Assembly (NCBI RefSeq): GCF_000425425.1
Contig: NZ_AUDK01000021.1
Coordinates: 28,901 to 92,900 of the forward strand
Source: Flavobacterium daejeonense DSM 17708
GTDB lineage: Bacteria; Bacteroidota; Bacteroidia; Flavobacteriales; Flavobacteriaceae
Direction of reading: 5' to 3'
Length of the DNA stretch: 64,000 nt
This document shows, piece after piece, positions 15,787-23,463 of the stretch. Position 1 is the stretch's first letter; each line of letters opens with the position of its first letter. The notes below the pieces were generated by a model that was given only the letters and a program-made list of their open reading frames with translations, did no database searches and was not told the origin of the DNA. The position numbers and the translations under genes are program-made.

Positions 15787-16215
15787 TTAATTAAAAAAAT
15801 GATTTACGGTTTTAAATAATTTGTAACTAAAGCTGTTTTGATCCATTGGACAAACCGCTTTGTTAGCCAGTTTAGCGTCAACGATAAAGCGTTTGGCTTT
15901 ATAATCTCTTTTGTGCATTAATTCGTTGAATACCTTTTCTGAATTGGTCATTTTGTTATTGTGGAAATACACCACAACGTTTCTTTTTACAATAATCGAA
16001 TCAGAAGTCAGGCCTTTGATGCTTCTTAAATCGGTACAAATTTGTTTCGCCTGCGCAGCATCGATGTTGTTTTCAAAGTCAATGCGACTCACCTGGATGT
16101 TTGCATTTTCATATTCGGCAGGTTTCACCGTTATTACGTGATACAACAAAATTGAGATGCATAAAAGCAAAATGCCTCCGATGATTAAAAGTCCTTTTTT
16201 AATTATGGGTTTCAT
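15787..16215 (-). CDS. Membrane-anchored protein of unknown function
   Basis: From ATG 16215 the product has 142 residues: an N-terminal transmembrane helix (GLLIIGGILLLCISILLYHV), then an outside-facing domain with alternating strands and helices (for example SDSIIVKRNVVVYFHNN) that could be a small ferredoxin-like fold. Three cysteines lie outside or in the helix, including AVCPMDQNSF near the end. I recognise no family. An in-frame ATG at 16245 would add ten residues. It lies 18 bases upstream of the truncated hemoglobin gene and is probably expressed with it. Confidence 0.7.
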   Translation of the reverse strand: MKPIIKKGLLIIGGILLLCISILLYHVITVKPAEYENANIQVSRIDFENNIDAAQAKQICTDLRSIKGLTSDSIIVKRNVVVYFHNNKMTNSEKVFNELMHKRDYKAKRFIVDAKLANKAVCPMDQNSFSYKLFKTVNHFFN

Positions 16216-16342
16216 TTTTAAAAGTTTTTTGGTTTTAAAAATCATTTACGAGTTATGGTTTGCTCTGGTTTTAATTTTTATGCGAAAAAGACTAATTTAG
16301 AATTGTTTTAAATACTAAAACGGATTTTGATTCAGATAAATT

Positions 16343-17182
16343 CTAAAAAACTCTCAGCAGATTAAATCCAAAAAATACATCGCCTCTTGTCCAGTCTCCC
16401 GTAGTTTGACCCAGAAAAGCGGCTTCGTGAATGCCTTGTGAACTGGTAAAATGCATTTGGAAAACATGTCCTCCGGTTTCTAAATCAAAACCTATTGATA
16501 ATGGATTTTTATAAATAGAGTTTGAAGCTCTGTTCAAATGAGCTGCGTAATCCATATTAAGAGACCAGTGTTTAGATAGTTTGTAGCGTCCGCCAAATCC
16601 TAAAGCACATTGGGTGTTTTGCTGTTGCGGATTGTCAACAAAATTTTCATGGAAAAGAGTTGGGGCAATTTCGAAAGATAATTTTTCAGAAAATTTTCTG
16701 GAAATCAATAATTGTTGCAAATAAGTCAATCGATTGTCGAAAGTGAGTTTAGGGTACAAGCTTTCTTTTAGTGTATTGTTTATGGCTAAACTTGTAAAGC
16801 CTGCAATGCTTAGCGGAAAACCATTTTTAATTTGATGTACCAAAGCATATTTTGCCGAAAAATCATAAGCCAGTTCGCTTCTCGCAGCGCTGAGAGTTAA
16901 ATTTTCCGTTAGTCCGTAAACAAATTTCAGTTGGGTGTTTGCATTGTCTAATCCGAAGAAACCTTCAAAACCATCTTTTACCGAACCAAACCGATGGGCT
17001 ACAATAAAATACAAATCGCCTTTGGCAACCAGTTTGGTTGATTCTAAATTGACAATTTTTAAAGCTTTAAAGGCGGCAGTGACTTTTTCTTTGGAAGAAA
17101 TGGAATCGATTCCGTTTAGTAAATCATTTTGGGAAAATGCTGTTAAGGGAACCAGCAATAACAGGGAGATAAGCTTTTTCAT
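16343..17182 (-). CDS. DUF5777-like outer-membrane beta-barrel protein
   Basis: A 279-residue protein with a Sec signal ending AFSQ (about residue 18) and alternating amphipathic strands to a C-terminal aromatic residue (FGFNLLRVF), as expected for an outer-membrane barrel. The pattern around IVAHRFGSVKDGFEGFFGLD, followed by YGLTENLTLSAARS, fits DUF5777 as I know it. The function of the family is unknown; members tend to sit beside cytochromes and YceI proteins, as here. Confidence 0.72.
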   Translation of the reverse strand: MKKLISLLLLVPLTAFSQNDLLNGIDSISSKEKVTAAFKALKIVNLESTKLVAKGDLYFIVAHRFGSVKDGFEGFFGLDNANTQLKFVYGLTENLTLSAARSELAYDFSAKYALVHQIKNGFPLSIAGFTSLAINNTLKESLYPKLTFDNRLTYLQQLLISRKFSEKLSFEIAPTLFHENFVDNPQQQNTQCALGFGGRYKLSKHWSLNMDYAAHLNRASNSIYKNPLSIGFDLETGGHVFQMHFTSSQGIHEAAFLGQTTGDWTRGDVFFGFNLLRVF

Positions 17183-17199
17183 AAATGTTTTTTTATTGG

Positions 17200-17592
17200 T
17201 TAATCAGCAAATGAACATTGGTCCATTTTAAATTCGTCAATTAATTCATCATAGCCCAGAAAGCGTCCTTTGGCATTCACTTTTTGATTGATTTTAATGT
17301 TTTTAGGAATGCTGTCGGTAAAAATGGCTAAGAGTTTATGATCCAAAACCATTAAGTTGTTTTGGTGGTCTAAGGCCGTTATGGTAGCCGTTATTCGTAT
17401 CGTTTGGTTCTGAAATTTTGCCAGCGCCAAACTATCATTGGCGGTAAATTCTTTTTCTAATTCCGGAACATTCATCGAGTAAGCGGCTTTTTCCTGATTA
17501 ATATTTCTATGGTTTTGATAGACATAGCAATAAAGAATTACAGCCAATGTTACTGCGGAAATCAAGATTCCATATTGTAATTTTTTCTTCAT
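17200..17592 (-). CDS. OB-fold (tRNA_anti-like) membrane-anchored protein
   Basis: From ATG 17592 the product has 130 residues: one N-terminal transmembrane helix (LQYGILISAVTLAVILYCYV), then a compact domain with FQNQTIRITATITALDHQNN, LLAIFTDSIP and INQKVNAKGRFLGYD, the barrel pattern of the tRNA_anti-like OB-fold family. Ligand unknown. An upstream in-frame ATG at 17700 would add a signal-less tail and is less likely. First gene of the minus-strand unit ending with the truncated hemoglobin; 17 bases before the DUF5777 gene. Confidence 0.65.
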   Translation of the reverse strand: MKKKLQYGILISAVTLAVILYCYVYQNHRNINQEKAAYSMNVPELEKEFTANDSLALAKFQNQTIRITATITALDHQNNLMVLDHKLLAIFTDSIPKNIKINQKVNAKGRFLGYDELIDEFKMDQCSFAD

Positions 17593-17686
17593 GATGCTGA
17601 ATTTTAGAAACCTATTGATATGTACGTGGGAATTCTGAATTTGGTTTTGACAAAAATTATAAGTTTCAAAAACCGCTAAGATTTTT

Positions 17687-17717
17687 TTGTCGTATATCAT
17701 TTATCGAGCTGACTTTG
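17687..17717 (+). promoter_or_regulatory. Candidate promoter of the cytochrome-YceI pair
   Basis: TTG (17687-17689) then, after 20 bases, TGACTTTG (17710-17717), one mismatch from TAnnTTTG. It would start transcription about 25 bases before the cytochrome ATG at 17748. Confidence 0.4.
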
Positions 17718-17747
17718 TTTTGTTTAATTCTCAAAAAACCAATCGTT

Positions 17748-18116
17748 ATGAAAATAAAAAATCATTTTATGTTGCTGTTATCTGTCTGTTTTTTTATGGC
17801 TTGTTCCAATGATAATCCGGAAACTTTAATGGATAATTCGCCCATTGAAGGCGTTGTTACCTATAAACAAAATGTAAAACCGATTATGGATAATAATTGT
17901 ATTCGTTGTCATGGTGCCACACTAACGAATGGTGCTCCAATGTCTTTAGTGACTTATGCTCAGGTGAAAAATGCTATTGAAAGTCGGGGATTGATTAATC
18001 GAATTTCATTTAACAACGGCAATAGTTTGTTGATGCCGCAAGGCGGGCCAAGATTACCGCAAGCCACCATTGATATTGTAGTGCAATGGAAAAATGACGG
18101 ATTTGTCGAAGAATAA
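17748..18116 (+). CDS. Lipoprotein cytochrome c-like protein
   Basis: From ATG 17748, 122 residues. The signal ends FFMACSND, a lipobox with Cys at about 19. One heme motif is present, CIRCH, in VKPIMDNNCIRCHGAT (about 53-68); a possible methionine ligand is in LLMPQGGPRLPQ. This short VKPIxxxxCxxCHG layout is the planctomycete-type cytochrome motif. It is followed by yceI after 16 bases and diverges from the envelope unit ending in the truncated hemoglobin; it probably passes electrons in the same envelope system. Confidence 0.85.
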   Translation: MKIKNHFMLLLSVCFFMACSNDNPETLMDNSPIEGVVTYKQNVKPIMDNNCIRCHGATLTNGAPMSLVTYAQVKNAIESRGLINRISFNNGNSLLMPQGGPRLPQATIDIVVQWKNDGFVEE

Positions 18117-18132
18117 TTTAAAAACAGAAAAC

Positions 18133-18672
18133 ATGAAAAAAATTATTTTAATAAGCGTTTTGTTGTTAGCCAGTTTGACTTTTGCCCAGGAGAAAATGAT
18201 TTGTAAAACGGCGGCCATCGTTTTTGAAGCTTCAGTGCCTTCATTTGAAGAAGTAAAAGCAACGAATAATGCGGTAACTTTAGTTCTAAACCCGAAAACG
18301 GGCGAAATTGCCAGTTTGGCTTTAATGAAAGGATTTCGGTTTAAAGTGGCGTTGATGGAAGAGCATTTCAATGAAAATTATATAGAAAGTGACCGATATC
18401 CAAAAGCGATTTTTAGAGGGAAAATTGAAAATTTTGACCTTCAGAGTTTGACTTCGATACCTAAGGATTATCGGGTTAGCGGAAAATTAGAATTGCACGG
18501 AAAAAACCAAGACATTCAGGCGGTTCTTAAAATAAGTCAATCCAGTTCAGGAATTAAAATAACCTCAAATTTTTCAGTAAAAGCCAGTGATTTTGCTATT
18601 GATATTCCCGCAATAGTAAAAAATAAAGTTTCTAATGCCGTCCACATTCAGCTGAATGGAATTTTGAAATAG
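18133..18672 (+). CDS. YceI-family periplasmic protein
   Basis: From ATG 18133, 179 residues with a Sec signal ending LTFAQ (about 18). The lipocalin-like YceI barrel shows as FKVALMEEHFNENYIESDRY (about 75-95), PKAIFRGKIENF, DYRVSGKLELHGKNQ and a C-terminal strand repeat. YceI proteins bind long isoprenoid or fatty ligands. An in-frame start at 18094 overlaps the cytochrome gene and would remove the signal peptide, so it is rejected. Two-gene unit with the upstream cytochrome. Confidence 0.85.
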   Translation: MKKIILISVLLLASLTFAQEKMICKTAAIVFEASVPSFEEVKATNNAVTLVLNPKTGEIASLALMKGFRFKVALMEEHFNENYIESDRYPKAIFRGKIENFDLQSLTSIPKDYRVSGKLELHGKNQDIQAVLKISQSSSGIKITSNFSVKASDFAIDIPAIVKNKVSNAVHIQLNGILK

Positions 18673-18774
18673 GGGACGGAAAGAACAAAGATTTTTTTAT
18701 TTTAGAATAAACCATCAAAAAGATTTAATTTTGAAAGACCAAAAAACAAAAGTGGAACAAAGTAAACAGGAAAA

Positions 18775-19641
18775 ATGGAGGAAGAAATAAAAATTGACGA
18801 TGATTTTATTTTAATTCGTTTTCAAAATAATACCGATGCCGTTTTAACCTTTCAGCGTCCGGTTCAGTTGGGTTTAATTCAATTTCATTTCGGATTAAAA
18901 GGTAGTGCTAATTACATTTTTAATCAGGGAAATTACGTGCTTAATCTCAAGGAAGAAAAAGCATTGTTGTTTTATAATACCGAAAAAGAACTGCCGTTGA
19001 ATGTTCAGATTGCACCCAAATCCTGGTTGATTTCTATTTTTGTTTCTATCAAAAAGTTTCACGGATTGTTTACTTCCGATGCCGAACATATTCCGTTTTT
19101 GAGCAAAGAAAATCAGGACAAAAAATATTATAACGAAAGCGATATCAGTCCGTCGATGGCCATTGTTTTGAATCAGATGTTCCATTATAATTTGAATCCT
19201 TCGATAAAAAATTTGTATTACAAAGGCAAAGGTTACGAATTATTGAGCTTGTTTTTCAACCGAAATGAAGATCCTGATGCGGAACAATGTCCGTTTTTAG
19301 TAGATGAAGAAAATGTGTTGAAAATCAAGAAAGCCAAAGAAATTATCATTGCTAATATGGCTGAGCCACCGGGATTACCGGAACTGGCAGATCAGGTAGG
19401 GCTGAATTTGAAAAAACTCAAAATGGGTTTCAAACAAATTTATGGCGATACGGTTTATGGTTTTTTGTTTGATTACAAAATGGATTTTGCCCGAAAACTG
19501 CTTGACAGCGGTTCCTATAATGTGAATGAAGTAGGCTTGAAAATAGGTTACAGCACCGGAAGCCATTTTATTGCGGCTTTCAAAAAGAAATTTGGAACCA
19601 CACCCAAAAAATATTTGATGTCAATCAATCCAAATGCTTAA
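18775..19641 (+). CDS. AraC-family transcriptional regulator
   Basis: A 288-residue regulator. The last 95 residues hold two helix-turn-helix units: LPELADQVGLNLKKLKMGFK (about 203-222) and VNEVGLKIGYSTGSHFIAAF (about 253-272), then the family ending KKFGTTPKKYLM. The first 180 residues form a ligand or dimer domain I cannot assign. In several flavobacteria, as I recall, an AraC gene sits between hemA and hemH; here it retains that neighbourhood, but the envelope island and the R-M pair are inserted on either side. Target genes unknown; heme genes are the obvious candidates. Confidence 0.9.
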   Translation: MEEEIKIDDDFILIRFQNNTDAVLTFQRPVQLGLIQFHFGLKGSANYIFNQGNYVLNLKEEKALLFYNTEKELPLNVQIAPKSWLISIFVSIKKFHGLFTSDAEHIPFLSKENQDKKYYNESDISPSMAIVLNQMFHYNLNPSIKNLYYKGKGYELLSLFFNRNEDPDAEQCPFLVDEENVLKIKKAKEIIIANMAEPPGLPELADQVGLNLKKLKMGFKQIYGDTVYGFLFDYKMDFARKLLDSGSYNVNEVGLKIGYSTGSHFIAAFKKKFGTTPKKYLMSINPNA

Positions 19642-19715
19642 TTAAACTTCAAATTAGGATAAATTTGGATCATCAAAATTTTTAACTTGCAAACAAGTTT
19701 ATTTATAACAATTGA

Positions 19716-20339
19716 ATGGAGGAATTAATACAAAATATAAAGAATTTAGCTGAAGTATATTCGGCAAACTTGAAAGGAAAGATTGAAGCGAGAACAGAAG
19801 AAATGAAAGCTGATGACAACTCTCATTATCTCATTTATCGAGTTTTGGGCATTTCCTTACAAGAAGGGCAACTTATTGACCAATATCAAAATACAGGACG
19901 TTTTCTTTATAAATATGCAGGTTCATTTCTTGAAGAAGCTGCTACTTTATGCCTGAATTTTAATTTTCCAGAAGGCATAAAAACCAAAATAGAAAACACC
20001 CTTGGACAACGTCCAAAAACCTTTGAGATTGACTTTTTAAATGGCAATGATGCCATAGAAGTAAAGTGGAGAGATGCAACCACAGACGGAGACCACATAA
20101 CAAAAGAACATACAAGAGTAAAAGTAATTAGAGAGCATGGCTACAAGCCAATAAGGGTAATGTTTTATTATCCTCAAAGAGAACAAGCGATTAAAATTCA
20201 GGAAACTTTGAATACACTTTATGCAGGTGTTGACGGAGAATACTATGGTGGTGATGAAGCTTGGGAATATTTAAAAACATATTCTGGAGTTGACCTAAAA
20301 GCTATTTTGACACAGATTGCTAACGAAAGGACACCCTAA
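19716..20339 (+). CDS. Type II restriction endonuclease, ApaLI-like family
   Basis: A 207-residue nuclease. The region FEIDFLNGNDAIEVKWRDAT (about 106-125) contains a PD-(D/E)xK-type core (D...ExK), followed by TDGDHITKEHTR, which I associate with the ApaLI-like endonuclease family (which as I recall also includes XbaI). The methyltransferase starts two bases after its stop, which confirms a type II restriction-modification pair. The specificity cannot be read from sequence. Codon use is more AT-rich than in the hem genes around it, consistent with acquisition. Confidence 0.75.
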   Translation: MEELIQNIKNLAEVYSANLKGKIEARTEEMKADDNSHYLIYRVLGISLQEGQLIDQYQNTGRFLYKYAGSFLEEAATLCLNFNFPEGIKTKIENTLGQRPKTFEIDFLNGNDAIEVKWRDATTDGDHITKEHTRVKVIREHGYKPIRVMFYYPQREQAIKIQETLNTLYAGVDGEYYGGDEAWEYLKTYSGVDLKAILTQIANERTP

Positions 20340-20341
20340 AA

Positions 20342-21586
20342 ATGGAAACTAATAAAATCTATCACGGAAATTGCGTTGAAAAACTCAAAGAAATTGAAAC
20401 CAATAAAGTTGACTTGATTTACTTTGATCCACCTTTTTTTACTCAACGCAAACATAGTCTTAGGAATAAAGACAATTCTAAAACTTATGAATTTGACGAC
20501 AAATACAACTCAATTGAAGAATATTTAGAACTAGTTGAAAATGTATTAAAAGAATCGAAAAGGATTTTAAAAAACACAGGAAGTGTATTTCTTCATTGCG
20601 ACAAAACGGCATCGCATAATATTAGAGTTGTGATGGACAGTGTTTTTGGACGTGAGAACTTCCAAAGTGAAATTATTTGGTCATATAAAAGATGGTCTAA
20701 TGCTAAAAAGGGATTGTTAAATGCTCATCAAGTAATTTTCTTTTACTCTAAAACACAAGATTTTAAATTCAATACACTTTATACTGATTATTCGGCAACA
20801 ACAAATCTTGACCAAATATTACAAGACAGAGAACGTAATGAAAATGGAAAATCTGTTTATAAAAAAGATGAAAACGGAAATGTAATTTTAGGCAAGGAGA
20901 AAAAAGGTGTTCCTCTTTCTGACGTTTGGGAAATTCCATACTTAAATCCAAAAGCAAAAGAAAGAACGGGTTACCCAACCCAAAAACCAGTTTTATTGCT
21001 CAATCAAATTTTAAATATCGTTACAGACGAAGGTGACTTGGTTGTTGATCCATTTTGTGGTAGCGGAACAACTTGTGTTTCTGCTAAATTATTAAAGAGA
21101 CAATTTATCGGAATTGATATTTCACAAGATGCTGTTGAACTTGCAAGTTTAAGATTAGAAGAAATGATAATTTCAGAATCAAACCTTTTAAACAAAGGAA
21201 CAAACGAGTATCAAGAAAAAACGGAGAAAGAACTAGCCATTTTACAAAACATAAATGCTTTTCCTGTTCAAAGAAATAGTGGAATAGATGGATTTTTAAA
21301 AGACCATTTTGAAGGTCTGCCAGTTCCGGTAAAAATTCAAGGCGAATATGAAACAATAGAAGATGCAATTGAGAAACTAGAAAAGGCATCTTATGGTAAG
21401 AATTATAAAATGAAAATCTTAATCCAAACCAGAGACACAGGAATAAGCAGACTTTTTGGTTTTGAATCTGACGTGACAATTATAAAATCGCTTGAATTAC
21501 AGACTAAAGAATTAATAAAAAAAGATAAAGAAAATTTTAAGAATTTTTTGCAAAAAGGAGGATTAAATGTTTCTAAAACAGTTTAG
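20342..21586 (+). CDS. Site-specific DNA methyltransferase, beta-class amino-methyltransferase
   Basis: A 414-residue enzyme methylating an exocyclic amino group (N6-adenine or N4-cytosine). Motif IV is DLIYFDPPFFTQ (about residue 23-34; DPPF leans towards adenine) and motif I is DPFCGSGTTCVSAKLLKRQF (about 237-256), so IV precedes I, the beta order. A target-recognition stretch lies between. After motif I comes an extra domain of about 150 residues including FPVQRNSGIDGFLKDHF. It should protect the host against the endonuclease encoded immediately upstream. Confidence 0.9.
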   Translation: METNKIYHGNCVEKLKEIETNKVDLIYFDPPFFTQRKHSLRNKDNSKTYEFDDKYNSIEEYLELVENVLKESKRILKNTGSVFLHCDKTASHNIRVVMDSVFGRENFQSEIIWSYKRWSNAKKGLLNAHQVIFFYSKTQDFKFNTLYTDYSATTNLDQILQDRERNENGKSVYKKDENGNVILGKEKKGVPLSDVWEIPYLNPKAKERTGYPTQKPVLLLNQILNIVTDEGDLVVDPFCGSGTTCVSAKLLKRQFIGIDISQDAVELASLRLEEMIISESNLLNKGTNEYQEKTEKELAILQNINAFPVQRNSGIDGFLKDHFEGLPVPVKIQGEYETIEDAIEKLEKASYGKNYKMKILIQTRDTGISRLFGFESDVTIIKSLELQTKELIKKDKENFKNFLQKGGLNVSKTV

Positions 21587-21703
21587 TTTAAGTTTGTTTT
21601 TGAATCAATTAATGATTAATCCTTAAATTTTAATATTGATTTTTTTAATTCAATAATAAATAAAAAATAGTTAATAGTAATTTATACCAACATAGATTTG
21701 GTT

Positions 21704-21711
21704 TACTTTTG
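21704..21711 (+). promoter_or_regulatory. Candidate -7 element of the hemH promoter
   Basis: TACTTTTG matches TAnnTTTG and lies 19 bases before the hemH ATG. A second match, TAGATTTG, sits at 21693-21700. No TTG at 17-23 bases upstream was found for either, so the promoter may need an activator such as the nearby AraC protein. Confidence 0.45.
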
Positions 21712-21730
21712 CGACAACAAAAATTAAAAG

Positions 21731-22744
21731 ATGAAAGGTACATTACTTATCAATTTAGGCTCACCTGAAAGTCCAACTCCCAAAGATGTAAAGCCGTATT
21801 TAGACGAATTTTTGATGGATAAATACGTTATCGACGTTCCTTTTTTATTGAGAGCGTTATTGGTTCGCGGTATTATTTTAAGAAAACGACCTGAAGATTC
21901 AGCCGAAGCGTATAGTAAAATTTGGTGGGAAGAAGGTTCGCCTTTGATTGTACTTTCAAAACGCATGTTTGAAAAGGTAAAACCACAGTTAGGTATTCCG
22001 GCTGCTTTATCAATGCGTTACGGAAATCCGGATATTTATTCCGGTTTAAAAGAACTGGCAGATAAAGGAGTGACGGAAGTATTGTTGTTTCCGATGTATC
22101 CGCATCATGCGATGTCCTCAACAGTGACGGTTTTAGAAAAAGCTGAAGAAGTGAGAAGGAAACATTTTCCAAACATGAAATTCTCATCCGTTCCTGCTTT
22201 TTACAACAAACCGGATTATATCCAAAATTTAGCCGATTCTATCAAAAGTTCTTTAGAAACCTATGATTACGACCATTTGTTGTTTTCCTATCATGGTTTG
22301 CCGGAACGTCACATTCGAAAAACAGATATTACCAAATCGCATTGCAAGATAGACGGATTTTGTTGTAATACGCCATCACCGGCTCATGCATTTTGCTACC
22401 GTCACCAATGTTATGAAACGACCAAATTAGCTACAGAAGCTTTAGGAATTCCAAAAGAAAAATACAGTGTTACTTTTCAGTCCCGTTTGGCTGGAGATAA
22501 ATGGTTGGAGCCTTATACGGATGTTGAAATCAACAAAATGCCTGCAAAAGGTATTAAGAAACTAGCGGTAGTTACACCAGCTTTCGTGGCGGACTGTTTA
22601 GAAACGTTGGAAGAAATTGCCATGCGTGCCAAAGAAGAATTTGAAGAACACGGGGGAGAAGAATTCCTTGCCGTTCCTTGCTTGAACGATGGTGACGACT
22701 GGTGTAAAACCGTAAGTAACTGGATTAACGATTGGGCGAAATAG
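21731..22744 (+). CDS. hemH: Ferrochelatase
   Basis: Inserts Fe2+ into protoporphyrin IX, the last step of the protoporphyrin-dependent heme route. The 337 residues show LLINLGSPESPTPKDVKPYL at the start, the metal-binding histidine in FSYHGLPERHI (about 192), TFQSRLAGDKWLEPYT and FVADCLETLEEI. It has its own candidate promoter and is followed by hemJ after about 100 bases of stutter-repeat spacer. Confidence 0.97.
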   Translation: MKGTLLINLGSPESPTPKDVKPYLDEFLMDKYVIDVPFLLRALLVRGIILRKRPEDSAEAYSKIWWEEGSPLIVLSKRMFEKVKPQLGIPAALSMRYGNPDIYSGLKELADKGVTEVLLFPMYPHHAMSSTVTVLEKAEEVRRKHFPNMKFSSVPAFYNKPDYIQNLADSIKSSLETYDYDHLLFSYHGLPERHIRKTDITKSHCKIDGFCCNTPSPAHAFCYRHQCYETTKLATEALGIPKEKYSVTFQSRLAGDKWLEPYTDVEINKMPAKGIKKLAVVTPAFVADCLETLEEIAMRAKEEFEEHGGEEFLAVPCLNDGDDWCKTVSNWINDWAK

Positions 22745-22764
22745 ATTTAAGATTGATGAATATT

Positions 22765-22832
22765 GATTAACGATTTTAGATTTAATGCTAAGTCTTTAGA
22801 ATGGAACAGTCAAAAATTAAAAATCGTTAATC
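22765..22832. repeat. Stutter-repeat hairpin between hemH and hemJ
   Basis: GATTAACGATTTT (22765-22777) pairs perfectly with AAAATCGTTAATC (22820-22832). Both arms continue with drifting TTAGATTTA or TCTAAAATCTAAAT words. It may attenuate read-through from hemH. Confidence 0.6.
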
Positions 22833-22848
22833 TAAAATCTAAATTCAA

Positions 22849-23397
22849 ATGGATTATTACAACTATCTAAAATCCCTGCATTTAATCTTTGTCATTACCT
22901 GGTTTGCGGGTTTGTTTTATATCGTCCGCTTGTTTGTGTACCAAATTGAAGCAGCCGATAAACCTTCTCCTGAAAAAGAGATTTTGCAAACGCAATTCAA
23001 AATCATGAGTTATCGTTTGTGGTACATTATTACCTGGCCATCGGCGGTTTTAGCCAGTATTTTTGCTTTTTGGATGCTGTTGTTTACGCCTACGGGAAAT
23101 GCCTGGTTGCAAATGCCGTGGATGCATGTAAAACTTGGCTTTGTTTTTGTGCTGTATTTGTATCATTTAAAATGCCATCAGATATACAAACAATTACAAA
23201 AAGATGAGGTAAACTATTCCGCCAATTTTATGCGTTTGTGGAATGAAGGAGCTACTATTATTCTTTTTGCGGTTGTTTTTTTAGTAGTTTTAAAAAATGC
23301 CGTAAATTGGATTTATGGTGTCATCGGGATTATTTTGTTCTCGGTTTTAATCATGTTAGGCTTTAAATTTTATAAAAGAATAAGAGAAAAGAAGTAA
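22849..23397 (+). CDS. hemJ: Protoporphyrinogen IX oxidase, HemJ family (CopD-like)
   Basis: A 182-residue integral membrane protein with four to five helices. The conserved histidine is in YLKSLHLIFVITWFAGLFYI (about residue 11) and the conserved lysine in MPWMHVKLGFVFVLYLYH. HemJ oxidises protoporphyrinogen IX to protoporphyrin IX in bacteria lacking HemG or HemY. Its place next to hemH and the absence of another oxidase in the cluster support this over copper resistance CopD. It completes the path from HemF to HemH. Confidence 0.88.
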   Translation: MDYYNYLKSLHLIFVITWFAGLFYIVRLFVYQIEAADKPSPEKEILQTQFKIMSYRLWYIITWPSAVLASIFAFWMLLFTPTGNAWLQMPWMHVKLGFVFVLYLYHLKCHQIYKQLQKDEVNYSANFMRLWNEGATIILFAVVFLVVLKNAVNWIYGVIGIILFSVLIMLGFKFYKRIREKK

Positions 23398-23405
23398 TTA
23401 GTAAC

Positions 23406-23452
23406 TGGTGATTTGTAATTAGCTTTTACTAATCACTAATTACAATTCACTA
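23406..23452. repeat. Stutter-repeat hairpin between hemJ and the sensor kinase
   Basis: TGGTGATTTGTAATTAG (23406-23422) pairs with CTAATTACAATTCACTA (23436-23452), 14 of 17 positions. AATCACTAAT is repeated in the right arm. Confidence 0.55.
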
Positions 23453-23463
23453 ATCACTAAAAT

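Noticed and set aside
18094..18132. Earlier start for the YceI gene
   Set aside because: It overlaps the cytochrome gene and would put 13 polar residues before an otherwise standard signal peptide.
22849..23397. Copper resistance protein CopD
   Set aside because: The size, His and Lys positions and the location next to hemH fit HemJ; no CopC or copper genes are nearby.
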